Source of the DNA: Enterococcus songbeiensis
GTDB lineage: Bacteria; Bacillota; Bacilli; Lactobacillales; Enterococcaceae
Length of the DNA: 64,000 nt
Reading direction: 5' to 3'
Assembly (NCBI RefSeq): GCF_005405265.1
Contig: NZ_BJDS01000007.1
Span: forward strand, 119,274-183,273
A model generated the notes under the pieces. It did not search any database. It had not been told where the DNA came from and worked only from the letters and a program-made list of their open reading frames with translations. The position numbers and the translations under genes are program-made. This document shows positions 1 to 8,552 of this stretch, one piece after another (the first letter of the stretch is position 1; each line of letters begins with the position of its first letter).

Positions 1-1
1 T

Positions 2-679
2 AAACGTGGTTACCGGTTAGAAAAAGGTGGAGCACCGTTAAAAGAAAATATGGCAGCAGCTTTAGTTATGTTGACGAATTGGCGTAGAGACCGTCCTTTC
101 GTTGATCCAGTTTGCGGATCAGGAACACTTTGTATTGAAGCCGCTTTGATCGGTCATAATATCGCTCCTGGATTTAACCGCGCCTTTGCTTGCGAATCAT
201 GGGATTGGTTTTCTAAAGAAATTTTTACAAAAGTTCGGGAAGATGCTGAAGCTCAAGCAGATTACGATTATGTATTGGATATCATGGGTACCGATATCAA
301 TGGCAAAATGATCGAAATTGCCCAAGCCAATGCGGAAGAAATTGGATTAGGTGATTCGATTGTTTTTAAGCAACAAGCTGTCAAGGATTTTAAAACAGAG
401 AAAGAATACGGTGTGATCGTTGCTAATCCCCCTTATGGAGAACGTTTAGGGGAAGAAGAAAGTGTCCGCCGATTGTATCAGGAGATGGGCGAGGTGTTTC
501 GCCCTTTGAAAACATGGAGTAAGTACATTTTGACAAGTGATTTGCTCTTTGAGGAATTTTATGGGGAAAAAGCCACCAAAAAACGTAAATTATATAACGG
601 GGCTTTGCGAACGGATTTCTTCCAATATTGGGGGCAACGTCCGCCTAAAAAAATACAGGATGAAAGAGTAGGGAGCTGA
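2..679 (+). CDS. THUMP-type rRNA guanine-N2 methyltransferase (RlmL/YpsC family), 3' part
   Basis: The reading frame is open from base 2, so the gene begins before the window and only the catalytic domain is present. Residues RGYR and GAPLKENMAAAL, then DPVCGSGTLCIEAA (SAM-binding motif I) and the catalytic NPPYGERLG motif, identify the class I SAM-dependent methyltransferases that modify a guanine N2 in 23S rRNA. The THUMP and ferredoxin-like domains should lie upstream. The family is clear; the exact target nucleotide is not visible here. The next gene starts 5 bases after the stop, so the two are probably co-transcribed. Confidence 0.9.
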   Translation, partial: KRGYRLEKGGAPLKENMAAALVMLTNWRRDRPFVDPVCGSGTLCIEAALIGHNIAPGFNRAFACESWDWFSKEIFTKVREDAEAQADYDYVLDIMGTDINGKMIEIAQANAEEIGLGDSIVFKQQAVKDFKTEKEYGVIVANPPYGERLGEEESVRRLYQEMGEVFRPLKTWSKYILTSDLLFEEFYGEKATKKRKLYNGALRTDFFQYWGQRPPKKIQDERVGS

Positions 680-684
680 AAGAA

Positions 685-2184
685 ATGAAGGAACAAGAAT
701 TTTTACAAGAATTAAAAGAAATGAATTTACTGATGCAGGCCTTCGCTATTTTGGATTGGGATTCTCAAACAGGAATGCCGGAAGCGGCAAGTGAAGAACG
801 CAGCGAGGTGGACAGTTATCTTTATGGACTTTATTTTGATAAAATGATCGGACCTAAGATGAAAGAAGCCTTGACTTATTTTTCTGATCATCAAGAAGAA
901 CTTTCTGAAGTTGGAAAAGCTGCCTACATGGTTGCAAAAGAAGACTATGATTTGAACCAAGCTGTTCCATCAGAAAAAATGGTGGAACATTCAGCGGCCA
1001 CATCAAAAGCGCATGCTGCATGGCAAAAAGCCCGTAAAACAAAGGATTTTGCTGATTTTCGAGAAGAATTATCTGAAAATATCCGTTTGACAAAAGAATT
1101 GATTCCTTACTGGAAAAAAGACGAAGCGACCAATTACGATGTTTTATTGAATCAGTATGAACCGAAAATGACGGTGGAAATCTTAGATCAAGTCTTTGCT
1201 CAACTGCGTGATGGGATTATGGCTATTCGTAAAACATTGGCAGAAAAGGGAACCGAACCAGATACTTCTTTTCTTTCACGGAAGATGACCAAAGAGCAAC
1301 AACGAAAATTCATTACAAAAGTGGTGACAGAACTCGGTTACGATTTTTCCCGTGGACGCTTGGATGATACAATCCATCCCTTTGCCACTGGCATCAATCA
1401 TAATGATGTCCGTTTAACAACTCGGTGGAATGAACACGATTTTTCAATGGGAATTTTTGGTGTAATTCACGAAGCGGGTCACGGTATGTATGAACAAGAT
1501 ATTGATAAAAAGTATGAATATACACCTGTTCACCAAGGGGCTTCAATGGGGATTCATGAATCACAATCTTTGTTTAATGAAATTATCGTCGGCAGCAATC
1601 GTGCATTTTGGAAAAAACAATACCCATTTTTCCAAGAATGTGCGGAAGGAACCTTTGATGATGTGTCCTTTGATGCTTTTTATGATTCATTGAAACGGAC
1701 AAGAGCAAGCCTAATCCGAATCGAAGCAGATAGTCTGACTTATCCGCTGCATATCATTATTCGTTATGAATTAGAAAAACTGATTTTTAATGGTGATGCA
1801 ACTGTTGATCAATTGCCAGAACTGTGGAATCAAAAATACGAAGAATATTTGGGAATTCGACCAGAAAATGATTTGGAAGGCATTTTGCAAGATGTACATT
1901 GGTCTGGGGCAAGTTTTGGTTACTTCCCATCCTATGCGTTAGGCTATATGTATGCGGCGCAATTACACCATGCAATGAAAAAAGACCTCGATGTTGATGC
2001 GGTGCTTGCTTCTGAGGACTATCAACCAATCAAAAACTGGTTGTGTCAAAACATTCATCAATATGGGGCTTCTCGCAAACCAAATCAATTGATATTGGAT
2101 GCAACTGGTGAAGCTTTGAATCCGCAATATCTGATTGATTACCTTAAAAAAATCTACTATTCTGTCTACAAGGTACAAGATTAA
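685..2184 (+). CDS. M32 family metallocarboxypeptidase
   Basis: A 499-residue protein of usual length for M32 (Taq carboxypeptidase) enzymes, which remove C-terminal residues from peptides in the cytoplasm. The zinc motif HEAGH lies at residues 262-266 and the following HES, which supplies the third ligand in this family, at 291-293. The N-terminal half is helical and charged, as expected. The ATG follows AGGGAGCTGAAAGAA, 5 bases after the methyltransferase stop. No signal peptide is seen. Physiological substrates are unknown. Confidence 0.93.
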   Translation: MKEQEFLQELKEMNLLMQAFAILDWDSQTGMPEAASEERSEVDSYLYGLYFDKMIGPKMKEALTYFSDHQEELSEVGKAAYMVAKEDYDLNQAVPSEKMVEHSAATSKAHAAWQKARKTKDFADFREELSENIRLTKELIPYWKKDEATNYDVLLNQYEPKMTVEILDQVFAQLRDGIMAIRKTLAEKGTEPDTSFLSRKMTKEQQRKFITKVVTELGYDFSRGRLDDTIHPFATGINHNDVRLTTRWNEHDFSMGIFGVIHEAGHGMYEQDIDKKYEYTPVHQGASMGIHESQSLFNEIIVGSNRAFWKKQYPFFQECAEGTFDDVSFDAFYDSLKRTRASLIRIEADSLTYPLHIIIRYELEKLIFNGDATVDQLPELWNQKYEEYLGIRPENDLEGILQDVHWSGASFGYFPSYALGYMYAAQLHHAMKKDLDVDAVLASEDYQPIKNWLCQNIHQYGASRKPNQLILDATGEALNPQYLIDYLKKIYYSVYKVQD

Positions 2185-2217
2185 GAAATAGCCGATAGAA
2201 ATCATAGGGGCGTTAGC

Positions 2218-2856
2218 ATGGACAAACAAATCGAAAAAATCACAGAATTTGCAAAAATGCGTTTAGGGCAGGATCATACCGGACATGGATTTGATCATGC
2301 CCAACGTGTTGCAAGATTGGCTAGGAAAATCACAGAGGAGCAGTCTGGTGACCCGCTGATTATTCAAGGCGCTGCACTTTTACATGACACCATCGATGAT
2401 AAAGTGGTGGCTGATTCGGCAAAAGCGTTGCAGGAGGTTGAGGCTTTTCTGCACTCTCTTACGCTGACGCAAGAACAAGTCACTGAAATCTTGTATATCA
2501 TCACCCACTTATCTTTTTCTCGAGAGTTGGAAAAAGGAAAAGCCGTTTTATCGATAGAAGGACAAATCGTTCAAGATGCGGATCGGTTGGATGCATTGGG
2601 GGCACTGGGGATTATGCGCACTGCCTATTTTGGCGGTTCTCACGGTCATCCTATTTATGATCCTGAGATTAAACCGGAAAATTATCAAGATAAAGCGACC
2701 TATCGCAAAGGATCGACTGTTATCAATCATTTCTATGAAAAACTATTTCTTTTGGCTGATTCAATGAATACAAGATTAGGTAAAGAAGAAGCCATGCGAC
2801 GAAAGAAATTCATGACAGATTTTTTGGCAGAATTTTATCAAGAATGGGCGGATTAA
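2218..2856 (+). CDS. HD-domain phosphohydrolase, YpgQ/YedJ type
   Basis: This 212-residue protein has the HD-domain metal signature: GHGFDHAQRV near residue 22, LLHDTIDDK near residue 58 and QDADRLDALGALG near residue 120. HD proteins of this size hydrolyse nucleotides or related phosphates; the substrate cannot be read from sequence. The start follows AGGGGCG and lies 33 bases after the carboxypeptidase stop, so the two are likely in one unit. A weak hairpin (AAAGAG/CTCTTT) lies just after the stop. Confidence 0.85.
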   Translation: MDKQIEKITEFAKMRLGQDHTGHGFDHAQRVARLARKITEEQSGDPLIIQGAALLHDTIDDKVVADSAKALQEVEAFLHSLTLTQEQVTEILYIITHLSFSRELEKGKAVLSIEGQIVQDADRLDALGALGIMRTAYFGGSHGHPIYDPEIKPENYQDKATYRKGSTVINHFYEKLFLLADSMNTRLGKEEAMRRKKFMTDFLAEFYQEWAD

Positions 2857-2980
2857 TTGAAGAAAAAAGAGAATTTTTTTCCTCTTTGCTGTTTGTTTAA
2901 TTATTTCTTAATGAAGAACCTCAATTATTTTATTTTTCTTGAAACTTCCCCTATAATCAAGCTATAGGAGAGGATTTAGG

Positions 2981-3340
2981 ATGTTTTATCAGCAGGCGTT
3001 GAAGCCAAAAGAATTATTGAGTGTTTTGCCCCATGTCGGAGAGTGCTTTTTTGTGATCGAAGGTCAGCTCTCAGATCGTTTTTACAAAGCAGCGGTCTAT
3101 AAGTATGAAAAAGAATTTTTTTTGCTGACGGATGATCGTCTATACTCACGAGCGGCTGTTATGAAGTCAGCCCATCAAGGGGACGAAAATCAAATTTTGC
3201 CTTACATTGAAGAAGCGATGGAAGACAATTTTTATTTTGTCGTAGATGAAGGGTTCGTTCTGCTGGATTTAGCAACACTGTCCAAATTGGCAGAAACTTC
3301 TGCTACTTTGGAGATACAATATTATGAATTTGTTGATTAG
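2981..3340 (+). CDS. Unknown 119-residue cytoplasmic protein
   Basis: I do not recognise a named family. The protein is soluble and slightly acidic, with aromatic-rich strands (GECFFVIEG, EKEFFLLTDDRLYSRAAV, DNFYFVVDEGFVLLDL) that suggest a small alpha/beta fold. The ATG follows AGGAGAGGATTTAGG. It is paired with the next gene, 11 bases downstream, and both end at one strong terminator, so they form a two-gene unit. A TATAAT at 2952-2957 could be its -10 box, although no good -35 accompanies it. Confidence 0.7.
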   Translation: MFYQQALKPKELLSVLPHVGECFFVIEGQLSDRFYKAAVYKYEKEFFLLTDDRLYSRAAVMKSAHQGDENQILPYIEEAMEDNFYFVVDEGFVLLDLATLSKLAETSATLEIQYYEFVD

Positions 3341-3351
3341 GAAGTGATAAA

Positions 3352-3564
3352 ATGAAACGAACGGAATATATAAGCTTTAGCGATCGGAATTTTATTGATC
3401 TTTTACAAAATGTCGGTGATGAGTATGCTGCACTGGAATTGATTGATGAAAACAATGACGTGGATGCCATGGTAATTTCGCTTGCGGATTTTGATTATTT
3501 AATCAGTAAACTCGATGAGGAAGAAAAAGAGCAGTTTGTTTCAGAAACAACGGAAGCAGAGTAG
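3352..3564 (+). CDS. Unknown 70-residue acidic protein
   Basis: This small, strongly acidic protein (C-terminal DEEEKEQFVSETTEAE) has no recognisable motif. The gene has a good AGGAAGTGATAAA ribosome binding site, starts 11 bases after the previous unknown gene and is followed at once by a terminator, so it is very likely translated. The ENNDVDAMVISLADFDYLISKLDEEE stretch could fit a small regulatory or adaptor protein that works with its neighbour. That is only a guess from co-localisation. Confidence 0.65.
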   Translation: MKRTEYISFSDRNFIDLLQNVGDEYAALELIDENNDVDAMVISLADFDYLISKLDEEEKEQFVSETTEAE

Positions 3565-3567
3565 TTC

Positions 3568-3603
3568 AAAAAGGCCGGAACAGCGCTTGTTCCAGCCTTT
3601 TTT
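3568..3603 (+). terminator. Rho-independent terminator of the small two-gene unit
   Basis: GGC-c-GGAACA pairs with TGTTCC-a-GCC around the loop gcgct. The hairpin is flanked by A-rich and T-rich tracts ending in six T. The A tract on the left lets it serve the minus strand as well, although the minus-strand gene at 3630 reads towards it from 27 bases away. Confidence 0.9.
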
Positions 3604-3629
3604 CGACCCATTCATTTAGAGGATGACCC

Positions 3630-3950
3630 TTACTTGTGTTGTGTACCCTTTACTCGAAGATAGCCGCGATAAATATTAAGAACTACTAAAATAATGCCAA
3701 GAACAAGGGGAAATCCTAGTAAAACGATTGGATAACCAATTTGTGCTTCAAGATTTAGTTTTGAAATCGTTCGTAACTGATGGAACGCAAATTGGATTAC
3801 TTGAAAGCTGAAAGCCGTTAGAAATCCGGCAATAATAAAAAGAGCAAATCCTAAATAGGGAATCCTTTTTTTTCTGCGAAAAAGGGCGATACCTAAATAG
3901 AGAAGGAGTAAAAAAACAGGGACACCTAAAGCAAAATATACATTTAACAT
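3630..3950 (-). CDS. Small membrane protein of unknown function
   Basis: A 106-residue protein with three predicted membrane helices: about residues 2-24, 33-58 and 74-98. Basic loops lie between the first two (FRRKKRIP) and at the C-terminus (GYLRVKGTQHK). An upstream ATG at 3974 is possible, but the AGGAGGTGGTTTG in front of the ATG at 3950 decides the start. It is a single gene, convergent with the small two-gene unit and divergent from the VanZ-RDD gene. No family recognised. Confidence 0.7.
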   Translation of the reverse strand: MLNVYFALGVPVFLLLLYLGIALFRRKKRIPYLGFALFIIAGFLTAFSFQVIQFAFHQLRTISKLNLEAQIGYPIVLLGFPLVLGIILVVLNIYRGYLRVKGTQHK

Positions 3951-4066
3951 CAAACCACCTCCTATTTCTATCATACTTCAAAGGAAAGATTTTGGGAAAT
4001 AGAGGCGTTTGAGGAGTGAAAAAATCAGCAAAAAAATCCTATTAATTTTATCAAAGGAGGGAACCA

Positions 4067-5215
4067 ATGTCTGCCTATATCGTACCAATTAAATGGGCAA
4101 TCGTAATTTTTCCATTTTTAGCGTTATTCCTTTCTGCTTTTTTTCTTATTCATGAATACCGTAAATATGGAACTTTCGTATTATCCCGCGCAATTATCTT
4201 ATATTCGTTTATTTTTTATCTCTTGTGTGCTTTTTTCCTGGTTATTCTGCCACTACCGCCGATCAGTGAGGTGGCACAGTATACCACTCCTACGGTAGAG
4301 TGGCATCTTGGTGCAAGCTTTGAACATTTTTTGCAGCAGACCGTTTTATCTCTCGGTGATCCCTCTACTTACTTGCCGGCGATGAAGCAAAATGTGTTTT
4401 TAGAACCAGTATTTAATATTTTACTGGTGGTGCCCTTTGGGGTTTATTTGCGGTATTACTTCAAATTTTCTTTGATCAAAACAATTCTACTAAGTTTCTT
4501 GTTATCTCTCTTCTTTGAGGTGACGCAATATACCGGATTATATTTTATTTATCCGCGGCCGTATCGATTGGCAGATGTGAACGATCTGCTTCACAATACG
4601 TTAGGTGGACTGATAGGTTTTGTCATTGAACCTTTGCTGACTTTTGTGCTGCCGAGTCGAAAAGAAATCGATCAGCTTGCGTATGCAAAGGGCAAAGAAG
4701 TAACCTTGTTCCGTCGATTGGTAGCATTTGCGCTGGATTGGGGATTTCTACGGATTCTTTCTTTAATAATTCTGATTATGTATCGTTGGTTTTCCAAGGA
4801 CTATTCCATCAATTTCACCAATTCTTTAGGCTGGTATTTTGCTGAAGTCTTTCTTTATTTCGTCTGCTTTGCTTATCTTTGCAATGGACAAACTATCGGG
4901 AAAAAAATTGTTCGTATCCAAGTGGTGGAGGGAGACAAACGAATCCGTTTCAGTTCCTTGGTAAAACGTTACGGCATTTTGTACTTCTTTTACGGAGGAA
5001 TCGGTCGTTTCACTGCCTTACTTGCTCCTTTTGTTCAAAGCAAAAATCATTTTTTGATGGTGATTTCTATTCTTATAACGCTGACCGGTGTCGCTTTACA
5101 GCTTGTCTTTCTGATTACGATTCTATGGTCATTTTTGAAAAAACGACGTCAATTATTTTATGAACGAAGCAGCCATACCTATACGATCAGTACGATTTCT
5201 ACTAAAGAAAAATAG
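4067..5215 (+). CDS. VanZ-like and RDD-domain fusion membrane protein
   Basis: The 382-residue protein has two membrane domains. Residues 1-200 are VanZ-like, with the marker FFEVTQYTGLYF followed by RLADVNDLLHNTLGGLIGF. Residues about 210-375 form an RDD domain (RRLVAFALDWGFLRI, then GQTIGKKIVRIQVV). VanZ-RDD fusions are common in Firmicutes and the cellular role is unknown. VanZ proper confers low-level teicoplanin resistance, but such fusions should not be assumed to do so. The ribosome binding site AAAGGAGGG is strong. No other van gene is nearby. Confidence 0.85.
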   Translation: MSAYIVPIKWAIVIFPFLALFLSAFFLIHEYRKYGTFVLSRAIILYSFIFYLLCAFFLVILPLPPISEVAQYTTPTVEWHLGASFEHFLQQTVLSLGDPSTYLPAMKQNVFLEPVFNILLVVPFGVYLRYYFKFSLIKTILLSFLLSLFFEVTQYTGLYFIYPRPYRLADVNDLLHNTLGGLIGFVIEPLLTFVLPSRKEIDQLAYAKGKEVTLFRRLVAFALDWGFLRILSLIILIMYRWFSKDYSINFTNSLGWYFAEVFLYFVCFAYLCNGQTIGKKIVRIQVVEGDKRIRFSSLVKRYGILYFFYGGIGRFTALLAPFVQSKNHFLMVISILITLTGVALQLVFLITILWSFLKKRRQLFYERSSHTYTISTISTKEK

Positions 5216-5275
5216 GTGAACGCTAAAAATTGTGCTATAATGCCCAAGGAATATCTAATGAAAGAAGGTGCTCAG

Positions 5276-6619
5276 ATGAGTTTTGAAGAATTTAATTTCC
5301 AACCATTTATTATGACTGCATTAGCAGATAAAGGCTTTAGCGAGCCGACCGAAGTACAGAAAAAATTGATTCCCGTTATTCAAAAAGGACGGAGTGTCGT
5401 AGGACAGTCTCAAACAGGTAGTGGAAAGACCCATACCTTTTTGCTTCCACTTTTTGATTTGATTGATTCACGGGAGGAAGTTCAGGTGGTGATCACGGCA
5501 CCAAGTCGTGAACTAGCCAGCCAGATTTATCAAGCAGCCAAACAGATTGCACAATTTTCTGATCCTGAAATTCGGGTCACAAATTTTGTTGGCGGTACAG
5601 ATAAACAGCGACAATTAGATCGCTTGAAGCACCAACAACCACAAGTAGTGATTGGAACACCAGGAAGAATTTTAGACATGATGAATGAACAGGCGCTTTC
5701 TGTTCATACAGCAAAAGCATTTGTTGTCGATGAAGCAGACATGACATTAGACATGGGCTTTTTAGCTGAGGTAGATCAAATCGCCGGACGTTTGCCTGAA
5801 AAATTGCAAATGCTAGTATTTTCCGCAACAATTCCAGAAAAATTGCGTCCTTTTTTGAAAAAATACATGCAAAATCCGTTAATTGAAGAAATCAAGCCCA
5901 AAGCAGTCATTTCCGAAACGATTGATAATTGGTTGATTTCGACTAAAGGAAAAAATAAAAATCGATTGATCTATCAATTATTAACAGTGGGTCATCCATA
6001 TATGGCGATTGTTTTTGCAAATACAAAACAGCGAGTAGATGAAATCACCGATTACTTAAAAGAAAAGGGACTGCGGGTAGCCAAAATTCACGGAGATGTT
6101 CCTCCAAGAGAACGGAAACGGGTTATGCGGCAAGTCCAAAATTTGGAATATCAATATGTAGTTGCGACTGATTTAGCCGCAAGAGGAATCGACATTGAAG
6201 GTGTTTCTCATGTAATTAATGCAGAAATTCCGGCTGATTTGGATTTCTTCATCCATCGAGTTGGAAGAACAGGACGAAACAATCTGCCTGGAACAGCTAT
6301 TACGTTATACGACCCGGCTGATGAAAAAGCTATCAGCGATATTGAAGGAACCGGAGTCGTTTTTAAACCAAAAGAAATCAAGAATGATGAAATCGTTGAC
6401 GGTTATGATCGAAATCGGCGACAAAAGCGGGAAAAATCTCGAGATGAGTTGGACCCAACGTTGATTGGTTTGGTGAAAAAGAAGAAGAAAAAAATCAAGC
6501 CCGGCTACAAGAAAAAAATTCAATGGGCAGTTGATAAAAGCAATAAACAGAAACGAAAAGTCGAACGCCGGCAGCAAGGTCGCGCCATTCGCAAAAATAA
6601 AAAAGATTCCAGTAAATAA
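5276..6619 (+). CDS. cshB: DEAD-box RNA helicase (CshB-like)
   Basis: A 447-residue helicase with the Q motif (FTEPTEVQ-like SEPTEVQKKLIPVI), Walker A SQTGSGKT, PSRELA, GTPGRI, the DEAD box VDEADMTLDMGF, SAT in FSATIP, and the C-terminal HRVGRTGR motif. A lysine-rich tail after residue 400 resembles CshB and helps RNA binding. Members remodel RNA in ribosome assembly, decay and cold adaptation. The ATG at 5276 is chosen because AAAGAAGGTG precedes it; in-frame starts at 5216 and 5258 lack support. The gene ends at a long terminator. Confidence 0.92.
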   Translation: MSFEEFNFQPFIMTALADKGFSEPTEVQKKLIPVIQKGRSVVGQSQTGSGKTHTFLLPLFDLIDSREEVQVVITAPSRELASQIYQAAKQIAQFSDPEIRVTNFVGGTDKQRQLDRLKHQQPQVVIGTPGRILDMMNEQALSVHTAKAFVVDEADMTLDMGFLAEVDQIAGRLPEKLQMLVFSATIPEKLRPFLKKYMQNPLIEEIKPKAVISETIDNWLISTKGKNKNRLIYQLLTVGHPYMAIVFANTKQRVDEITDYLKEKGLRVAKIHGDVPPRERKRVMRQVQNLEYQYVVATDLAARGIDIEGVSHVINAEIPADLDFFIHRVGRTGRNNLPGTAITLYDPADEKAISDIEGTGVVFKPKEIKNDEIVDGYDRNRRQKREKSRDELDPTLIGLVKKKKKKIKPGYKKKIQWAVDKSNKQKRKVERRQQGRAIRKNKKDSSK

Positions 6620-6625
6620 TTGAGT

Positions 6626-6691
6626 CGGAGTTTGCTCTTAAAAAGGAAGGTTCTCTTTAAGCTTTCCTTCTTGAGCGAACTCCGTTTTTTT
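6626..6691 (+). terminator. Long hairpin terminator after the DEAD-box helicase gene
   Basis: CGGAGTTTGCTC pairs with GAGCGAACTCCG (one G-T pair). A second inner stem, AAGGAAGG with CTTTCCTT, extends it. Seven T follow on the plus strand. It lies between convergent genes and ends 3 bases before the stop of the GNAT pseudogene. Confidence 0.85.
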
Positions 6692-6693
6692 GT

Positions 6694-7122
6694 TTAAAGC
6701 TTTTTTTCCATTGTCACACAAAGGATACCATCTTCAAAAAAAGGCGATGACACTCGCTGATACCCCAATTTTTTATAAAAAGATTCTGCACTTGTTTCTG
6801 CAGACAAGCGAGAAATGCTGCACCCTTCACTTTTTCCTCTGTTTTCACAAGCTCTAATCAGTTGGGTACCAATTCCTTGGTGACGAAACTCGTTGAGAAT
6901 ACAGAAACGATCCGGTTGCAGCTGTTTTCCTTTTCTTTGATAGCGAATCGTACCGGAAGGTTTTCCTTTTGTCATTGCGATGAAATAATTTCGATCGGAT
7001 TGATCCAACTAATCGAACTCATCTATTGGTAAAATATTTTGCTCCAATACAAATACTGAATAGCGTAAATAAAAGGCTGTTGCTTGTAGCCAAGGGGTGT
7101 TACCGAAATGAATTTGGGTCAT
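6694..7122 (-). pseudogene. GNAT N-acetyltransferase gene broken by an in-frame amber stop
   Basis: Read on the minus strand from an ATG at 7122, with AAAAGGAGAAAAAC in front, the frame encodes a GNAT protein beginning MTQIHFGNTPWLQATAFYLR and running to ...LPIDEFD. It then meets a TAG at 7011-7009 and continues in the same frame with LDQSDRNYFIAM. The acetyl-CoA loop FRHQGIGTQLI and the C-terminal ETSAESFYKKLGYQRVS are intact downstream. A single base change from CAG or CAA explains it. A TTG at 7008 could in principle restart translation, but would omit the first strand and helix of the fold. A recent inactivation, a sequencing error or suppression are all possible. Confidence 0.8.
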
Positions 7123-7189
7123 TGTTTTTCTCCTTTTCATGCTATACTTATTCTAACAAGAGATAGTAAGTTGGAAAAGAGGAGTCGTC

Positions 7190-8242
7190 ATGGATTTTTT
7201 TGAATCGTTAGAATGGAGCAACTGGAAAAACCTGAGTGATGAAGTGAAGAATCAGATGTTTCGCCAAGTCTTGATGTATTTTGTCAGTCCTTTACGAAAA
7301 ATCAACGAAGTAAAACTGGTTGATTTTGAATTGGCGGGAATCAAGTGCCGTACCTTTGAAATTTTAATTGATAATGAACATTTTGTTTTTGTACCGGGAA
7401 ATCAAGAAGCAATCTTGGGTTGGGATTTAGGCATCCAAGGCTTACCAACGCCCGCATGGAATCACCCCCGTCCAGAGAAGCAATCTGAGAAAATGAATGC
7501 GCTTATTAAACGTTATCAGCTGGAAACCAGTGAGGATTGGCAAGCCTTCGTCAATCATTCAACCTCTGACCTTCGCAAAGCGGTGATTCCTCCCATGCTG
7601 GTTCAAAAGTTTCCTTTACCGGCTGGAACAACCTATTTAGGAAACCTAAATACAATCACGGGAGAATTTACCGGTGAGGTGGATCGATTTGAAAAAATGG
7701 AAGAAGCGATACGAGCCACATTTATTCCACCACAGTCATTTGAAGAAAGTTTGACCTGGTCTTTGCCAAAAACAGATTTAAAAAAAGATCACTATTATCT
7801 TGAACTTGGGGAAAATAGTGACGATTACTATGTATTTGAACATACCAGTTGTACCCAAGAACAATTACGCAAGCGGGTTCGCCGTAACGGCTTCGATTTA
7901 TTGACAGAAGAGCAGTGGGAATATGCGGTAGGTGGCGGCACACGCCGACTATTTCGCTGGGGCAATGATCTGGATGCAGATGATTCTTATTGGGGCAATC
8001 AGGTGAAAAAACATATCAAGGGAGAAAATATGTTTGGCTTAGTTTTTTCTCCTCATCTGAATCGTTACGAGGTGACAGACGGGAACAAATTAAAAATGGA
8101 ACAGTGGGAAAATTCCGGTATTCCTTTACTGGATTTGTTGCCTTTTGCCACGTATTACCGTTCTTCCCGTGAACTCACTGTTGAAGAAGAGATTTCTCCG
8201 ACAGAATTTTTATATCGCAAAACGATTCTGATTAAAAAATAG
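7190..8242 (+). CDS. FGE-sulfatase-fold protein of unknown function
   Basis: A 350-residue soluble protein. Near residues 230-260 the stretch GFDLLTEEQWEYAVGGGTRRLFRWGN matches the core of the formylglycine-generating enzyme fold (compare LPTEAEWEYAARGG...WG). The N-terminal half includes FVFVPGNQEAILGWDLG, which resembles an extra FGE-like strand region. I do not see the catalytic cysteine pair of true FGE, so it is probably a non-catalytic or divergent member. The ribosome binding site AGAGGAG precedes the ATG. The gene stands alone upstream of the alaS leader. Confidence 0.6.
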   Translation: MDFFESLEWSNWKNLSDEVKNQMFRQVLMYFVSPLRKINEVKLVDFELAGIKCRTFEILIDNEHFVFVPGNQEAILGWDLGIQGLPTPAWNHPRPEKQSEKMNALIKRYQLETSEDWQAFVNHSTSDLRKAVIPPMLVQKFPLPAGTTYLGNLNTITGEFTGEVDRFEKMEEAIRATFIPPQSFEESLTWSLPKTDLKKDHYYLELGENSDDYYVFEHTSCTQEQLRKRVRRNGFDLLTEEQWEYAVGGGTRRLFRWGNDLDADDSYWGNQVKKHIKGENMFGLVFSPHLNRYEVTDGNKLKMEQWENSGIPLLDLLPFATYYRSSRELTVEEEISPTEFLYRKTILIKK

Positions 8243-8264
8243 GAAAGGAATCTTTGGCAAGCCG

Positions 8265-8293
8265 TTGACAATCATTTGGTGATGCCCTATACT
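8265..8293 (+). promoter_or_regulatory. Promoter of the alaS T-box transcript
   Basis: TTGACA (8265-8270), 17-base spacer, TATACT (8288-8293): a near-consensus vegetative promoter. Transcription should start near 8300, immediately before the T-box leader. Confidence 0.85.
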
Positions 8294-8297
8294 TTTA

Positions 8298-8515
8298 AAA
8301 GAATAAGGACATGGTAACAAGTGTCACTCTTTACAGAAAGTTCTTCATTGCTGAGAGAAGAATAAGAAACGCTTTTATTGCTCCCTTATGCTTCTTGATA
8401 GAAATATCAACGCGTCTCTGCGTTAACGAGCTGAAGAGGTAATGATTCGACATCATTGCAATCAAGGTGGTACCGCGTGTTCACGTCCTTGGGTTGCAAG
8501 GATGTCTTTTTTTGT
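8298..8515 (+). promoter_or_regulatory. T-box riboswitch controlling alaS
   Basis: The leader carries the invariant T-box AAGGTGGTACCGCG at 8464-8477. A terminator hairpin follows: ACGTCCTTG, loop ggttg, CAAGGATGT, then T7, at 8483-8515. The base of stem I is probably ATAAGG (about 8302) with CCTTAT (8384-8389). That places a GCT alanine codon at 8380-8382 as the candidate specifier, consistent with alaS downstream. Uncharged tRNA-Ala would pair with specifier and T-box to give antitermination. The specifier assignment is by eye only. Confidence 0.92.
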
Positions 8516-8552
8516 TTATATCTTCAATTAGAAAAAGAAAGAAGGAAATAAA

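Noticed and set aside
4067..5215. Glycopeptide resistance gene vanZ
   Set aside because: It is a VanZ-RDD fusion standing alone with no vanHAX genes, so resistance should not be inferred.
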